The notes: generated by a model from the letters alone, not told the origin. A stretch of 64,000 bases of DNA from Leishmania donovani (GCF_000227135.1 NC_018256.1:65969-129968), one strand, 5' to 3'; shown: positions 10,309-20,949, numbered from the stretch's first letter. Translations and numbers: made by a program.

Positions 10309-11621
10309 CGCGCCTTTCCTGTTAGCCTGTGAGTGGGCGCCTTTCCGATGGTGTTTGCTATCACGTGTGTGTGTGTGTGTACGCTCCACAAAGATGTACG
10401 CGTTGTTGCGGGCACTGCCACGGCTCCTCGTGCATCACGCGCTCGTGAATGCAACTTGGTCGGTTGTTTTGCGGGGTTTGGATTTTGGGTTTCCCCGACG
10501 TGCATGTTTAGACGCGGGTGTGCGCATGGCGGCCAAGTGCACAGAAGCGGCATGCCCCATCGTTGGGAGAGAGAGAGAGAAAGGGTCAGAGCAGCAAGAT
10601 AGTAGGGGTGGTGAGAGAAGATATGGTGGCAGAGAACAGGCGTGCAGCGTGTTCCGTATAGCTGAGCATGTCGATCGATGCCGCACATCTGCGCGTGTGC
10701 TCGTGCGCATCACCGAAAGCCCTCCTTCAACGGGCTCAACTTCACGCACACGCGCACATGTAGTCCCTAGTTGTTAGCAGTCGCAGTGCACGTGAGAGAG
10801 AACAAACAGGTGGCGTGCGCAAGTGCGCAAGCCCTGCACGAGACGTACGCACACCATCACCGATGGGACTGTCAGGTGAAGACAACGGCGCTATCACAGA
10901 TGCTACGCAGCCGCAGCTCCGCTCGGCTACCACGTGCCACCGCACGGTAACAGTGCGTAGGCGCTCAGAGGCAGACGCTAGTCCGCATCTCTCCTGAGCA
11001 AGCCCCACATGCAACACCTGGATGTACTGTCTTGCTCTCGCAACGTTACATTTACTCCGCAGCCTCCTGTCGCAGAGCTGGTGCCTCCGTGGGGATGGAT
11101 CGTTTCGAGCATGCAAGCGTGTGCGTTGTGCATGTGTGTCCGCCAGTGGGCCTGTACGCCGTAGCACAAGTGCCTCCCCTCCCTCACCCCAATCAGAGCA
11201 CAGGACAAGCCCATATACAAGAAAGAAGAGAGGGCAAGACGCCTGCGTATGTATATATAAAAAGAAAGGAAAAGATGTGCCCGAGCGCATCCATCACACA
11301 CAGACAAACACGCACGCACCCGTGAGAGAGGGGGAGAAGGCTCACTCCTGGGCGCGTGCCCGACGTCCGGTACACGAACCGGTGCGCTACAAACGTCATG
11401 CGCCCATCGCGAGAAGAAACGGAGAATCGGCACATCCGACACACCACGCCGATTTAGCCAGCACCCAACACTCTACGACATACTGCCCATCCGCAGTTGC
11501 CGTCTGACAAGGCGGGTTCGCACCGCCTACGCTTCGGCTCTGCGCGCCTCCGGCTTCCACAGCGGGGCGTTTCATATGCAACTTTCTACCTCTCGTGAAT
11601 GATGTGTGCTTGAGGAGGAGT
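10309..11621. other. Intergenic region
   Basis: Mostly the 3'UTR of Sec24, plus the 5'UTR of the signal-peptide gene near 10309-10600. It has a (GT)n run at 10364-10381 and, on the minus strand, a (TC)n tract at about 10567-10582. No gene or RNA recognised. Confidence 0.5.
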
Positions 11622-14522
11622 CTACTTGCCGACGCTCACAGCGTCCCACACCTTGCGCAGGTAGGACCCGTAGGCGATTAGGTTGCGCGTGTTGTCCTCC
11701 CCCATGCCGCGCTTCATCATCGGCTCGTACGTGGCGTTTCCTTGCGCGCACGGCTCCATGACGGCGGTAAAGACACTACGGTTGATTTGGCGATGCGTCC
11801 AGATGAGGTCTTCGACACGTTGCCGCAGAGCCGCCAGTTGCTCTGGCGACACGCTGAGCTGCTCCTGCTTCTCCGCCTTTTCCGGTGTCATCTCGCCGGG
11901 GTCCACCCCGAACAGCTGGCAGATGGTCGGGTGAACGTGCTTGCCGAACCACAAGACGATGACGGCACCGACGTTGATGAGGTAGACGCCCTCGCGGTGC
12001 ACGCACTGCTCGGATGAAAAGATGGAGGCCGGCAGCTGGTCGACGTCCTCCTCCGGCGCGTACACAACGTAGGTCCACGTCACATACCATGGCACCATCG
12101 CCTCGATGGGGCACGACATCACCGAGGACATGGAAGCAACGCGCTCGTCCGGCGGCAGCGGGCGCACCGTCGCGAGGCCAGTCGCCGCGCACCGGAAGAA
12201 GCCACAAAGCAGTTGCGGAATGAAACGCATGCTCTCCGGGATGAGCAGCTCACCAGCACCCGGCCGCACTCCCTGAGCCGCCATTTGTTTCAGGGCCGCC
12301 TTCCACGCGGTGGTCAGCTTCTCGGTTATCTTTTCCTGCGCCTGCGAGAAGGGTCCGTTGACGGCCATGTCGACGCACATCTTCGAGAGAAAGCACGACA
12401 TGCCGAGGGAGTTGATCGAGTTGATGACCGGTCCAATGGTGGAAGACACCGGGATCTGGACCGTGTGCACGCGAATGCGGCGCTCCCGCGAGCGCGTCGT
12501 GTAGACGACAGCAAACTGCACGTATGCGAACTTGGCGGCGTAGTTGGGGCCCATCTTGAATTCGATCGAGTAAGAAGAGTCCTCGTCGGCAATGGGCAGC
12601 ACCAGCAGATCTGGCACCCGCACGTGGCAGTGGCCATAGAAGTTCGGCACAATGAGCCCCTTTGACGTGCGCACCCGCAGCGTGCAGTCGAAGGCGGTGA
12701 AGCGCAGCAAGGACCGCTGCACCTGATCCGCCAGGCCGCTCATGGTCACGGCCGTTGCGCGATGGATAGAGCCGGAGGTGAAGCGCGAGAGCGGGGCGAT
12801 CGTCGTCAAGTCCACGTCCTTGTTTGCACCGACGAAGAGGTCGACCGAGATGGCACTGTTTGAGCACGCCAGTGCGCGTTGTTTGTACCAGTCGTTGGCC
12901 GCCGCACACATCGTGTACTCCTTCGGCTGATTCGACAGCTTCGCCGCATCGAAGCGGTGCTTCAGCTTGCCATCCCCCTCCGATGGGATGCTCGTGATGC
13001 TGGCAAGAATTTTGCCGCCGTTCGCATCCAGCATAGTCACAGCCGCCGCCAAGGAGGGGCCGAACGCGCAGCCGACCTCCTTTGTGGGAGCAAACACGTT
13101 TGGAATGGACTCGAGCGCCATGCGGAGGAGGTGATACGACTCCTTCACAGACACCACCAAGTCGCCCGTCGGGCACGGGAGCTCGACCTTCTCGAGCTTG
13201 AAGTCGTCGTTCACGTTGGCGATATCCTTGACCGTGTCCGGGGACGCCATCATGCGCGGCGCGCGCAGGGAGGAGCGCAAGTTGAAGAAGTAAACAGTGC
13301 TGTCGTAGCCCATGATGCCCATGTACAGCGCGTCGTCATCCTTCATGGAGTCCAGAGCCGTCAGGGCCCCGCGGCACATCGCCTCCAACAGGCCCGAGGC
13401 CACAGCAGAGAAAGAGCAGTCCAGCATCAGCAGGAAGACGGGCCGGCGCGGCGGACGCTTCAGGAACTCCGGCGTCGCGTAGAAGTCGACACTGCAGTTT
13501 AGCAGCTCCGGGCGGCTCATGATGTCCTCAAGCTGGCCAGTCTGCGGGTCGACGTGGCTGAAGTAGGCGCGCGGCGTCACGTTTATGTGCTTGCACAAGA
13601 TGCACTGCCACCGCGAGCCGTCGTTGGCTTCGGTGAAGGTGGTGAAGGGGTTGATGTAGGCGCCGCAGGCCTTGCAGCGGATCATGGCGTTGCCCTTGTC
13701 CGACAGGTCCACCTCGTTCAGCCGTGGCTCGGCAAAGGGACGAAAATTGATGCCGAGTGGGAGGCCGAGGGAGTCCGCGAGCTGCTGCGTCTGCGGGAAA
13801 GTGCCCATCGTTGGTCGAATGCAGAGGCGGTGGGTTGGCGTGATGTGCACCGGCGCAGGCATGCGCTGCTGAAGGTCCTCTTCGATGTCCTGCGGCATCA
13901 TACGCGGCACGCTCGGGTGGTCGTAGAGGGCCCCGGGTTTGTTGCTGCTCTTGCGCAGCTGCACCTGAGTCACGCGAATAAAGTCCGGGTTCAGCTGCTG
14001 CGGGTAGCCGGGCATGCCGTACGGCTGCAGCGGCGGCGACGACTGATGCATCTGTGGCTGATGGCCATACGCCGCAGGCGGCTGGGCATAGTTGCCATAC
14101 TGTTGCTGCGGAAACTGAGGCGGCGCGTTGTACTGCTGCTGTTGATGCTGCGGAGGGGGAAGAGGTGCGTACGAGGAGTAGCCCTGCTGCGGCGGCGACG
14201 CGGCGTAGACGTTCCCATACGGATTTGCCTGGCTGTACGAGGACACAAACGACGGCTGCGCCGGCTGCTGGCCGTAGGGACCGCTGCCCCCCATAGGGGG
14301 GCAGCCCGCAGGCGCACCTTGCTGCTGCGGTGGATGCGAGGATGGTGGTACCGGTGGTTGTTGGCCGTACCCCAGGGCGGGGGCCGTGTGAAACTGATTG
14401 GGGTCCTCAAAGGTGTGGTGGAGGTTTTGGGGAGGGGCCGGCTCCTCCCTCGGCTTGGCGGCCGCGGCGGCCGCCTGATTTCGGTAGATCTCCGCGTACA
14501 TAGCACCGGCGGAGTACATCAT
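11622..14522 (-). CDS. SEC24: COPII coat subunit Sec24
   Basis: A 966-residue Sec24 homologue, the cargo-selecting subunit of the Sec23/Sec24 inner COPII coat at ER exit sites. The first ~175 residues are Pro/Gln/Tyr-rich and probably disordered, as in other Sec24 proteins. The zinc finger is intact: CKAC (C283, C286) and CILC (C307, C310). The trunk (vWA-like) domain begins near residue 357 with VFLLMLDCSFSAV. The beta-sandwich, helical and C-terminal gelsolin-like parts follow. The length is normal for the family. The start has two adjacent ATGs (14522, 14519), and an in-frame stop lies upstream. The paralogue class (A/B versus C/D) cannot be settled by eye. Confidence 0.93.
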   Translation of the reverse strand: MMYSAGAMYAEIYRNQAAAAAAKPREEPAPPQNLHHTFEDPNQFHTAPALGYGQQPPVPPSSHPPQQQGAPAGCPPMGGSGPYGQQPAQPSFVSSYSQANPYGNVYAASPPQQGYSSYAPLPPPQHQQQQYNAPPQFPQQQYGNYAQPPAAYGHQPQMHQSSPPLQPYGMPGYPQQLNPDFIRVTQVQLRKSSNKPGALYDHPSVPRMMPQDIEEDLQQRMPAPVHITPTHRLCIRPTMGTFPQTQQLADSLGLPLGINFRPFAEPRLNEVDLSDKGNAMIRCKACGAYINPFTTFTEANDGSRWQCILCKHINVTPRAYFSHVDPQTGQLEDIMSRPELLNCSVDFYATPEFLKRPPRRPVFLLMLDCSFSAVASGLLEAMCRGALTALDSMKDDDALYMGIMGYDSTVYFFNLRSSLRAPRMMASPDTVKDIANVNDDFKLEKVELPCPTGDLVVSVKESYHLLRMALESIPNVFAPTKEVGCAFGPSLAAAVTMLDANGGKILASITSIPSEGDGKLKHRFDAAKLSNQPKEYTMCAAANDWYKQRALACSNSAISVDLFVGANKDVDLTTIAPLSRFTSGSIHRATAVTMSGLADQVQRSLLRFTAFDCTLRVRTSKGLIVPNFYGHCHVRVPDLLVLPIADEDSSYSIEFKMGPNYAAKFAYVQFAVVYTTRSRERRIRVHTVQIPVSSTIGPVINSINSLGMSCFLSKMCVDMAVNGPFSQAQEKITEKLTTAWKAALKQMAAQGVRPGAGELLIPESMRFIPQLLCGFFRCAATGLATVRPLPPDERVASMSSVMSCPIEAMVPWYVTWTYVVYAPEEDVDQLPASIFSSEQCVHREGVYLINVGAVIVLWFGKHVHPTICQLFGVDPGEMTPEKAEKQEQLSVSPEQLAALRQRVEDLIWTHRQINRSVFTAVMEPCAQGNATYEPMMKRGMGEDNTRNLIAYGSYLRKVWDAVSVGK

Positions 14523-15497
14523 TCTCTCAAAAAAAGAGGGGGTGCACGTCGGTTAGGGGATGTCTGTGTGCGCCCCTCAAGGATACGCCTGCGCGTACGC
14601 GTGCCTGGCCGAGGTGTTGGGAGGGAGGGGGCACGAACGGTCGCTGGGTGAGCGCCGATAGGCGAACCTGGGCTTATGTGAGTCACGCGCAGGTGAGGAT
14701 GTGAGAGGCAGTGCGCTTGCGGCGGGCCTGCACGGCAAAGAGGTGGTGGTGAGGAGGAAACGAGCGAAGACGCAAACGCCAAAGACTCGCCGACTGCGAA
14801 GGCAAGCAACGCCGAGCAACTAATACACCAGCTGAGATGTCCCACACGTACACGGAGCGAAAAGCCCCAAGAAGACGCGCATGTGGGTGCGTGTATGCAA
14901 GTGCATCCCAGGAGCGTGCACGCAGGGGAAGGAAAGGGAAGACACCGGGGCCGCAAGAAAGAAAAAAAAAAAATGAAGGAGAAGGCCTGCAACGATGGAA
15001 GGAGAGACAAGGTCGCGCCAGTTGTTACTCTCAAGGCATGTCCGCCGGAGATGCCCTCTCCGTGCAGAGCACCGCCCGCGTGGATTCGCCTCGGCTCCCC
15101 AGACGAGCGTGCGACCGCGGTCCTCGATGCAACCCTGCTACGCACACCCGCCACCAAGCGCACCCGGCACGGTGCGGGCAGAGCGGGCAGTAGAAGGGGT
15201 GAAGAAGACGCCGTGGCATGCATAAAGTGAGAGAGTGCCGGGGTGGCAAAGAGCAGGCACACAGGCAACGCCCACCGATCCCCTGTAGATCTCACGCACC
15301 TCGACTCCTTGAACGGGCGCGGGCTTCGCTTATGTTTGCATGCGCGCCGATGTGAGTGTGAGAAAGAGAAGCGCAGCCCCGCTGTGAGGCGCAAGTTTGC
15401 CGGCGCGCAGGGATCACTGGAGAGGGAGGGAGGGAGGGGGAGCAAACATCGACACGGCCGACATTTGCGCAAAATGCCGCGGAGAGCACGGCCCTCG
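14523..15497. other. Intergenic region
   Basis: Contains the SEC24 5'UTR and the 3'UTR of the two-TM protein gene. A long open minus-strand frame covers nearly all of it and continues to 15586, but it opens with TTG, is Ser/Pro/Cys-biased and shows no domain. No gene called. Confidence 0.5.
14605..14631 (-). promoter_or_regulatory. Predicted spliced-leader acceptor for SEC24
   Basis: A C-rich pyrimidine tract on the minus strand (14617-14631) is followed by GGCCAG with AG at 14605-14606, 82 nt upstream of the ATG. The tract is short, so other upstream sites are possible. Confidence 0.4.
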
Positions 15498-16145
15498 TCA
15501 CGATCGCGGAGTGCGTCCGAATGGGTCTGCCGTCGCTGCAGCCGCAGCCTTCCTTTGTCTCTGCACCTCGCCAAGAGGGCGTCCAAGCGGGCGGGCGTGG
15601 ACGCGACGAGACGCGCCGGTCTTCAGCTGCTCTATGGTGAGACTTGCAGCTGGGGGAGGGCGGAACCAGCCCAGCTTGCGATACGCTGGAGCCAGCACGT
15701 AGGCGAAGAAGGGGTACCGCGCGTAGACGGACAAGTCGTACATCACCAGTGCGAAGAATAGCTGCCCTGCCAACACAACAGCCCAGTTCGAGAAGGACCA
15801 CATTCGCACGTAGTGGTCGTAGGGTACCAAGCCAGTGGGAACGAGGAGGTAGTACGTTGGCTGCAGGTAGCCCGCGACCAGCAGTACAACGAATGGGACG
15901 AAGACAATGCACGTAATGCCGTTCTTGACGTGACGGAAGGACGGATGAAGCTCCTTCGTGACGGGGCCGTCAACCTCGATGGCCAAGTAGTCGATCGGGC
16001 GACGTCGGCTCATGAAGCGCATGAGGGCGTTGTCTTTGCGCTCGAGGTGCCGCATCTCGCTGCGCGTCTGGGCCAGCACCTCCGACCCGAGCTTGGTCTG
16101 GCTCAGCCTGTGAAACAGAAGCCGCTGAGACGAGAGGCGGAACAT
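15498..16145 (-). CDS. Two-TM conserved hypothetical protein, probable mitochondrial membrane protein
   Basis: A 215-residue protein whose first ATG is at 16143-16145 (MFRLSSQRLLFHRLSQTKL). This N-terminus is basic, lacks acidic residues and could form an amphipathic helix, consistent with a mitochondrial targeting sequence. Two hydrophobic segments lie at ~76-103 and ~119-142, separated by a short loop rich in Pro, Tyr and His. The C-terminal ~45 residues are basic and Ala-rich. It could be a small inner-membrane subunit of a respiratory or transport complex, but no family motif was recognised and that role is inference. Confidence 0.7.
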   Translation of the reverse strand: MFRLSSQRLLFHRLSQTKLGSEVLAQTRSEMRHLERKDNALMRFMSRRRPIDYLAIEVDGPVTKELHPSFRHVKNGITCIVFVPFVVLLVAGYLQPTYYLLVPTGLVPYDHYVRMWSFSNWAVVLAGQLFFALVMYDLSVYARYPFFAYVLAPAYRKLGWFRPPPAASLTIEQLKTGASRRVHARPLGRPLGEVQRQRKAAAAATADPFGRTPRS

Positions 16146-17512
16146 TGCCACGCTGCACGTGACTCGCTTCTACAGAGACCGCCTTCTTTTTCCTTGTGTT
16201 CGGCGGTGCTTGTGTGGTTGAGCGCGAAGGAGGGCTGATAGAAGAAAGAGATAGAGAGACGACGTCGCACGTGCGTTGGCGGAGGCCTTTGGCCGCTCGA
16301 AACGCTGTCGTCGACTTGCCTGCCTGCCTGTGCGTGCGAGGAGCAGAGGAAGGAGAGAAAGAGAGAGAGCAGAGCTGCTCGTGCACGTTCTGAGCACAGG
16401 CAAAGGAAAGCAAAAGCCAAGCGGCCGACCCGACAGCGCATGCATGAAGAGTTGCACAGAGGGTGAGAAACTGAAGGCACCCATACGACAACGAGCTAAA
16501 GCAGCACTAGACGCCGCTGAAGCTCCCAGACTGTGGAGGGGGGGTAGGGAGGAGGCAGAGCGTGCAGGAGCTGCAGTCCGGCCAGTCTGAGTGCCGAGCA
16601 CGCGCGCACACACTTCCATGCAGTTGAGCAGTTACGTAGATGCGCACGTCCTGCTGAAGGTCATATGACGGGGGCAGGAGGCGGAAAGTGGTAAGGGGGA
16701 AGTGGGCTGGTTGGTTTTAGAGCAAGGCCGTCAATCGAACAGAGAGGGAGCGGGGGAAGGACATGGGGAGAAGACAAGCTGCGTTCCACCGAGGAAGGTC
16801 ACGCAGGTCGGCAGTGCAGATGGGGGAGGAATGGACAAAAGAAAAAGAGGGACGGCGGAAGCGGAGGCGGAGGCGATAGGCGGGGGTAGGGCGGAAGGAG
16901 GGTGCCTGGTGCGCGCCTTTTTCTCGGCTCCTCTCGTTGCCTCCCCCTCGTGACGCAATCCCGCCGCCTTCTTTTTCCTTCGGTGTAACACGACATTCAC
17001 GCGGGCGCACGCGCACGCGCGACCTCGCGCGCAACTTTGCCCCCCCCCCTCCTCCCTCGCTCCCTCCCTCTTTCCTCCGCACGCCACGTTGTCGCTTCAT
17101 CGATGGTCCCTCTTTCCGATTTTGACGCCTTCGGGAGGCGCGCGAGTCTCATACGCGCGCGCACACGCACAGAGACACAAACACAGGATTGCACCCACTT
17201 ACACGAATGAAAAACACTTAGACAAACGGTGAGGGACCAGCAGCAGGATTGGGAAAGGCGACAGCACACAGCAGCGAGCTCACATCCGTGGCGGAGATGC
17301 GTGCGCGTGCCTCGTCTCCTCACAGCGGCACACGTCCGGCACAGCAGCAGAGATGTACACAAGCGATAGCGAGAACAGTATGCGAGAAACACAAGCTGAC
17401 CACACCGGCACCGTGCACAGACAGAGGCGGTGCGATGCCAGCCCCGAAAGCGTGCGAGAGTTTGGCGAGATGCTCCTCTTCCCCTCCGTCTCTCTCCCTC
17501 GGTCTCCTCGTG
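16146..17512. other. Intergenic region
   Basis: Holds the 5'UTR of the two-TM gene on the left and the RIO1 3'UTR on the right. A purine-rich stretch near 16690-16910 reads as polypyrimidine on the sense (minus) strand. No gene recognised. Confidence 0.5.
16235..16262 (-). promoter_or_regulatory. Predicted spliced-leader acceptor for the two-TM protein gene
   Basis: A dense pyrimidine tract on the minus strand (about 16239-16262) ends in TATCAG with AG at 16235-16236, about 89 nt before the ATG at 16145. One of the clearest sites in the window. Confidence 0.65.
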
Positions 17513-19129
17513 TTACTTTCGCCCCTTTTTCTTTCTGTTGGCGTTGTTCTTCTTCTTCTCGGCACGCTTCTCGCGGTTGGCCTCCTTCACGGCCTTCCGA
17601 TGCTCCTTGCGCTCCTCCTTGGTCATGTTCGCTAACACCGCCTGCGGAGCCGCCTTCGCCTTCATCGGTGAGTCGGCATCGTCCGCCTCGGAGTCCTCGT
17701 CGTCGCCATCTCCATCGCCTTCACCGTCGGCACCGCTGTGGTCCTCTGTCTGTGCAGCTGCAGGAGCGGCCGTCATGCCCTCAACAAATACGGCAACCTC
17801 CTTGTTCGGTCCAGCACGGTCGCATATCTCGTTGAGGGAGCGCGGCACTGTGATGTTTAGGAAAACCTGCTCATCCACCTTTGCCTGCTCCGCATCGACG
17901 GGCACGGCGCCGCCTTCCCCGTAGTCGTCGCGGATTTCCTTCAGTCGTGCCATGAGCTCCTCGTCGTTCGGCGGGCCCTGGCAGCGCTGCCATCCCGACT
18001 TCGCCGGATCTGCCGTAATGAAATGAAAAAGGTCCTGCAATGTGAACAGCCCCGTCAGCCCTCGCGAGCGGAAGAAGCTGTTCACGTTGACGATGTCGCG
18101 CCGCAAGAAGCTCATGGAGCGCGGGTGGTCGTACTCGACCGACTGCGATACGTCAATCACCACGACGCGGCCGCGGTACAGCAGCAGGTTGTACTCGGAG
18201 AGATCACCGTGGATCAGATGACTGCGCGCGTACATCTTGCGCATTGTGCAGCACAGGTCCAGGTAGCACTTGTCTAGCGCCTTAGCGGAGGGAAATGTCA
18301 CCTCCTTCAGCCGCGGCGCTGGCCATCCGTCCTCGCCGAGGAACTCCATGATCAGCACGTGCTGCCGGAGCAGCTTCACTGCCGGTGCAAGGACACCGCC
18401 GTCTTGCAGGCGGATGAGGTTACGTGCCTCCTTCTCGGCCCACGTGCGCACCATCTTGCGTGGGTTACTCTTGCAGTAACGCTGAAAGCGGAACTCGCCT
18501 GAAACATACTGGTCGCGGTCTTTGAAGGACAGAATCGACGTCTTATATACCTTCAAGGCGGCTGGACTGCCGTCACCGCTCACGGCGTAGTACACGTTCG
18601 CCTCCTTGCCAGTGGAAACGCATCCGTTGATCTCGCTTAGAATGCCGGAGTTAACGAGCTTATATAAGATGAGGCGGGTGCGGGGGTCGAGCACGTTTTC
18701 CACCGTGGCGCGCTCGGAGCGGTCGACGTTCTTCGACGCGGCATTCTGAGCGAAGCGACTAGACATGGTCATATCCCGCAGCTCATTCAGGACGCGTTGG
18801 TTGGACTGCGCACCACCGCTCGCGCCGCCACCGCTGCCGTGTCCGTCGTAGTAGTCATCGATGTGTATTCTGCCGAGCACCTTCGCATCCGCATTCTTGT
18901 GCTGGGCGGGCTGGAACTTGGAAAGCGACGTCGCGGCACCTTGCGCGTTCGTGCCGGTCCCAGCGGAGCCTTCACCCGGCACCACGCCGGAGACCCCTTC
19001 AGCTTTCGCCGCGGGTGCGTCGAAGTACGCGTCGTAGTCGTCGGCATCCTCCTCAGAGGACACAATATCAGCAAGTGTACTGCCGGGCACCATGTACTGG
19101 AGAAGCTCAGCATCCTTGGCGAAGCGCAT
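17513..19129 (-). CDS. RIO1: Atypical protein kinase RIO1
   Basis: A 538-residue RIO1-family kinase/ATPase, needed for late 40S ribosomal subunit maturation in the cytoplasm. The P-loop is STGKEANVYY (172-181) and the ATP-binding lysine is in ALKVYK (K193). The RIO1 signature EFRFQRYCKSNPRKMVRTWA starts at ~212. The catalytic loop is HGDLSEYN (307-314, D309) and the metal-binding motif is IDVSQ (D326). The N-terminus carries an acidic Asp/Glu/Tyr patch (25-37). The C-terminus ends in a Lys/Arg-rich tail, as in other RIO1 proteins, after an acidic region at ~455-490. The frame is open upstream to 19351 but has no ATG there; MRFAKDAELL at 19129 is the first. All catalytic residues are present. 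Confidence 0.94.
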   Translation of the reverse strand: MRFAKDAELLQYMVPGSTLADIVSSEEDADDYDAYFDAPAAKAEGVSGVVPGEGSAGTGTNAQGAATSLSKFQPAQHKNADAKVLGRIHIDDYYDGHGSGGGASGGAQSNQRVLNELRDMTMSSRFAQNAASKNVDRSERATVENVLDPRTRLILYKLVNSGILSEINGCVSTGKEANVYYAVSGDGSPAALKVYKTSILSFKDRDQYVSGEFRFQRYCKSNPRKMVRTWAEKEARNLIRLQDGGVLAPAVKLLRQHVLIMEFLGEDGWPAPRLKEVTFPSAKALDKCYLDLCCTMRKMYARSHLIHGDLSEYNLLLYRGRVVVIDVSQSVEYDHPRSMSFLRRDIVNVNSFFRSRGLTGLFTLQDLFHFITADPAKSGWQRCQGPPNDEELMARLKEIRDDYGEGGAVPVDAEQAKVDEQVFLNITVPRSLNEICDRAGPNKEVAVFVEGMTAAPAAAQTEDHSGADGEGDGDGDDEDSEADDADSPMKAKAAPQAVLANMTKEERKEHRKAVKEANREKRAEKKKNNANRKKKGRK

Positions 19130-19567
19130 TGTCTTGCGTGCCAGTAAGGGCCAGCAGGGGCAAGATAAGAGTAAGGCAGGGCGGAACGCCGAAGGAAAGA
19201 AGGGGGAAAGGCCCTTGCGTCGTGCAGTCGAGTAACAGAAGACGCTGGGGGATGGCACCAATACACAACCGTGCACGTGTTGGGAGAAGCGCGCACGTCG
19301 ATGCAGCGTTCGCGGAGAAGGAAGCGGGGGGAGCGAGGGATTGTGACACAAGGAGGAGGGCAGCAGCAGAGGTGTGTAGGACTAATTGAGAAGAAGGGAG
19401 CGCGTGCGTGATCGCGCTGATGGCGGGCTCGGCGACCGCGCACATGCGTGCGTATGTGAGCATCTTCGTCTGCGCCTGTTTTGAACGACTAGCAGCCTCG
19501 TGTAGAGTTTGGACGTAGCCGGAAAGCGCACTCTACATGTCCTTTGCGGGTCACATTCGGGTGCACA
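19130..19567. other. Region upstream of RIO1
   Basis: Holds the RIO1 5' region with two candidate splice sites, near 19133 and 19382. The reading frame above RIO1 is open but lacks ATG codons and is compositionally UTR-like. Confidence 0.45.
19133..19211 (-). promoter_or_regulatory. Predicted spliced-leader acceptor very close to the RIO1 ATG
   Basis: A pyrimidine tract on the minus strand (19191-19211) is followed by no AG until 19133-19134, only 3 nt before the ATG. An alternative tract with AG near 19382 would give a ~250 nt 5'UTR. Confidence 0.4.
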
Positions 19568-19843
19568 TCAACGGCGCGCTAAGATGGACAGAAAACACCC
19601 TCGGTGTAACTCGATGCGCCACAGCGTCGCCAACCCCTTTTCATGTTGCCCTCTTTTTTGCCTAGCGTTATCAGCCCCGCACGTTGCGCGGGCCCCGCAG
19701 TGACGGAGAACTCTCTGGCGGCATTCGCTACGCTCTTTACCGCTTGAGATGGCCCCGCTGCCTCGATCTGGACGATCCGCACGTCGACCGTTCACCTTCG
19801 GGTTGGGGCAAAGACGCGTAGAATGGGGTGCCCAGCAGCCGAG

Positions 19844-20161
19844 CCTGTAGCCACCTGCCTAATTCCAGACTTCACACTCGAGCCCGTCGGTAGGGCATCG
19901 GAGCTGCAAGCTCCGACCGGTGTCGGCCTGCAAAGAGAAAAGCGGTCTCAACTCCACTGGGATAGGCACCTGGAAAGGAGAAGCCTGTAAGGTTCGTGAC
20001 CCCCCGCCCTGATCCCATGCGGGGCACGTTCCCATGAGATGGCGTTTAGATAGAGTCCGGCGCCGCCGACCCTCAGACGCCATCCACTTCTTCGTCGGGC
20101 CAGAGAAGGAGCTGCCTCGGTAGACACCCATGTTTCTCATCGAGCACCGTGAAGGCGGAGC
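19844..20161. repeat. Direct repeat, left flank of the N gap at 20162
   Basis: These 318 bases recur at 20261-20578 with an offset of 417 and about three base differences that I could see. The copy ends exactly at the gap, so it may be an unmerged contig overlap rather than a true duplication. Confidence 0.85.
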
Positions 20162-20260
20162 NNNNNNNNNNNNNNNNNNNNNNNNNNNNNNNNNNNNNNN
20201 NNNNNNNNNNNNNNNNNNNNNNNNNNNNNNNNNNNNNNNNNNNNNNNNNNNNNNNNNNNN
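20162..20260. other. Assembly gap (99 N)
   Basis: A run of 99 N with near-identical sequence on both sides (19844-20161 and 20261-20578). Confidence 0.99.
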
Positions 20261-20578
20261 CCTGTAGCCACCTGCCTAATTCCAGACTTCACACTCGAGC
20301 CCGTCGGTAGGGCATCGGAGCTGCAAGCTCCGACCGGTGTCGGCCTGCAAAGAGAAAAGCGGTCTCAACTCCACTGGGATAGGCACCTGGAAAGGAGAAG
20401 CCTGTAAGGTCCGTGACCCCCCGTCCTGATCCCATGCGGGGCACGTTCCCATGAGATGGCGTTTAGATCGAGTCCGGCGCCGCCGACCCTCAGACGCCAT
20501 CCACTTCTTCGTCGGGCCAGAGAAGGAGCTGCCTCGGTAGACACCCATGTTTCTCATCGAGCACCGTGAAGGCGGAGC
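20261..20578. repeat. Direct repeat, right flank of the N gap at 20162
   Basis: Second copy of 19844-20161, beginning at the first base after the gap and continuing into unique sequence at 20579. Confidence 0.85.
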
Positions 20579-20666
20579 CCGCCACTCTGAGTTCTGTTGC
20601 GGAGGGCTCCGAGACGTCCGCAGGCGTTAACGTGGCGGCGTCTGCAGAGGAAAGGGGCGCGGAGGC

Positions 20667-20949
20667 ATTCGTCGGCGAGGCTCAGAAGCTCCTGCACGCT
20701 TTTTTTTTGTTGTTGGCTTTGCCGGTTCCACTGCTGCAGTTGCACGCAACAGGTTTGGTGCACTCTTCTTGTGTCCCCGGCGACCGTAGGGGCTCACGCC
20801 TCGTCCATGAAAGGGGGCGGGCCAACGACTCGATCCCGAGGTGACGCGCCACCAGCAGCTGCTCCCCGGCGTATCGCTCTGCCCGATCCCTCACGAAGCG
20901 TAACGTTAGGAGCGTGCGTTTCGAGTAGTGACACGATCGAAAGAAGGGG
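20667..20949. repeat. Direct repeat, left flank of the N gap at 20950
   Basis: About 283 bases repeated at 21049-21332. Visible differences are one substitution (gcacg versus gaacg) and one base in a T-run (9 versus 10), which alters the frame. Confidence 0.85.

Noticed and set aside
13554..14651. 365-codon plus-strand frame opposite SEC24
   Set aside because: Antisense shadow of the well-supported SEC24 frame; Arg/Val/Leu-rich composition mirrors the Pro/Gln codons of SEC24.
14519..15586. 355-codon minus-strand frame upstream of SEC24
   Set aside because: Opens with TTG, overlaps the SEC24 5'UTR and splice region, and has UTR-like composition.
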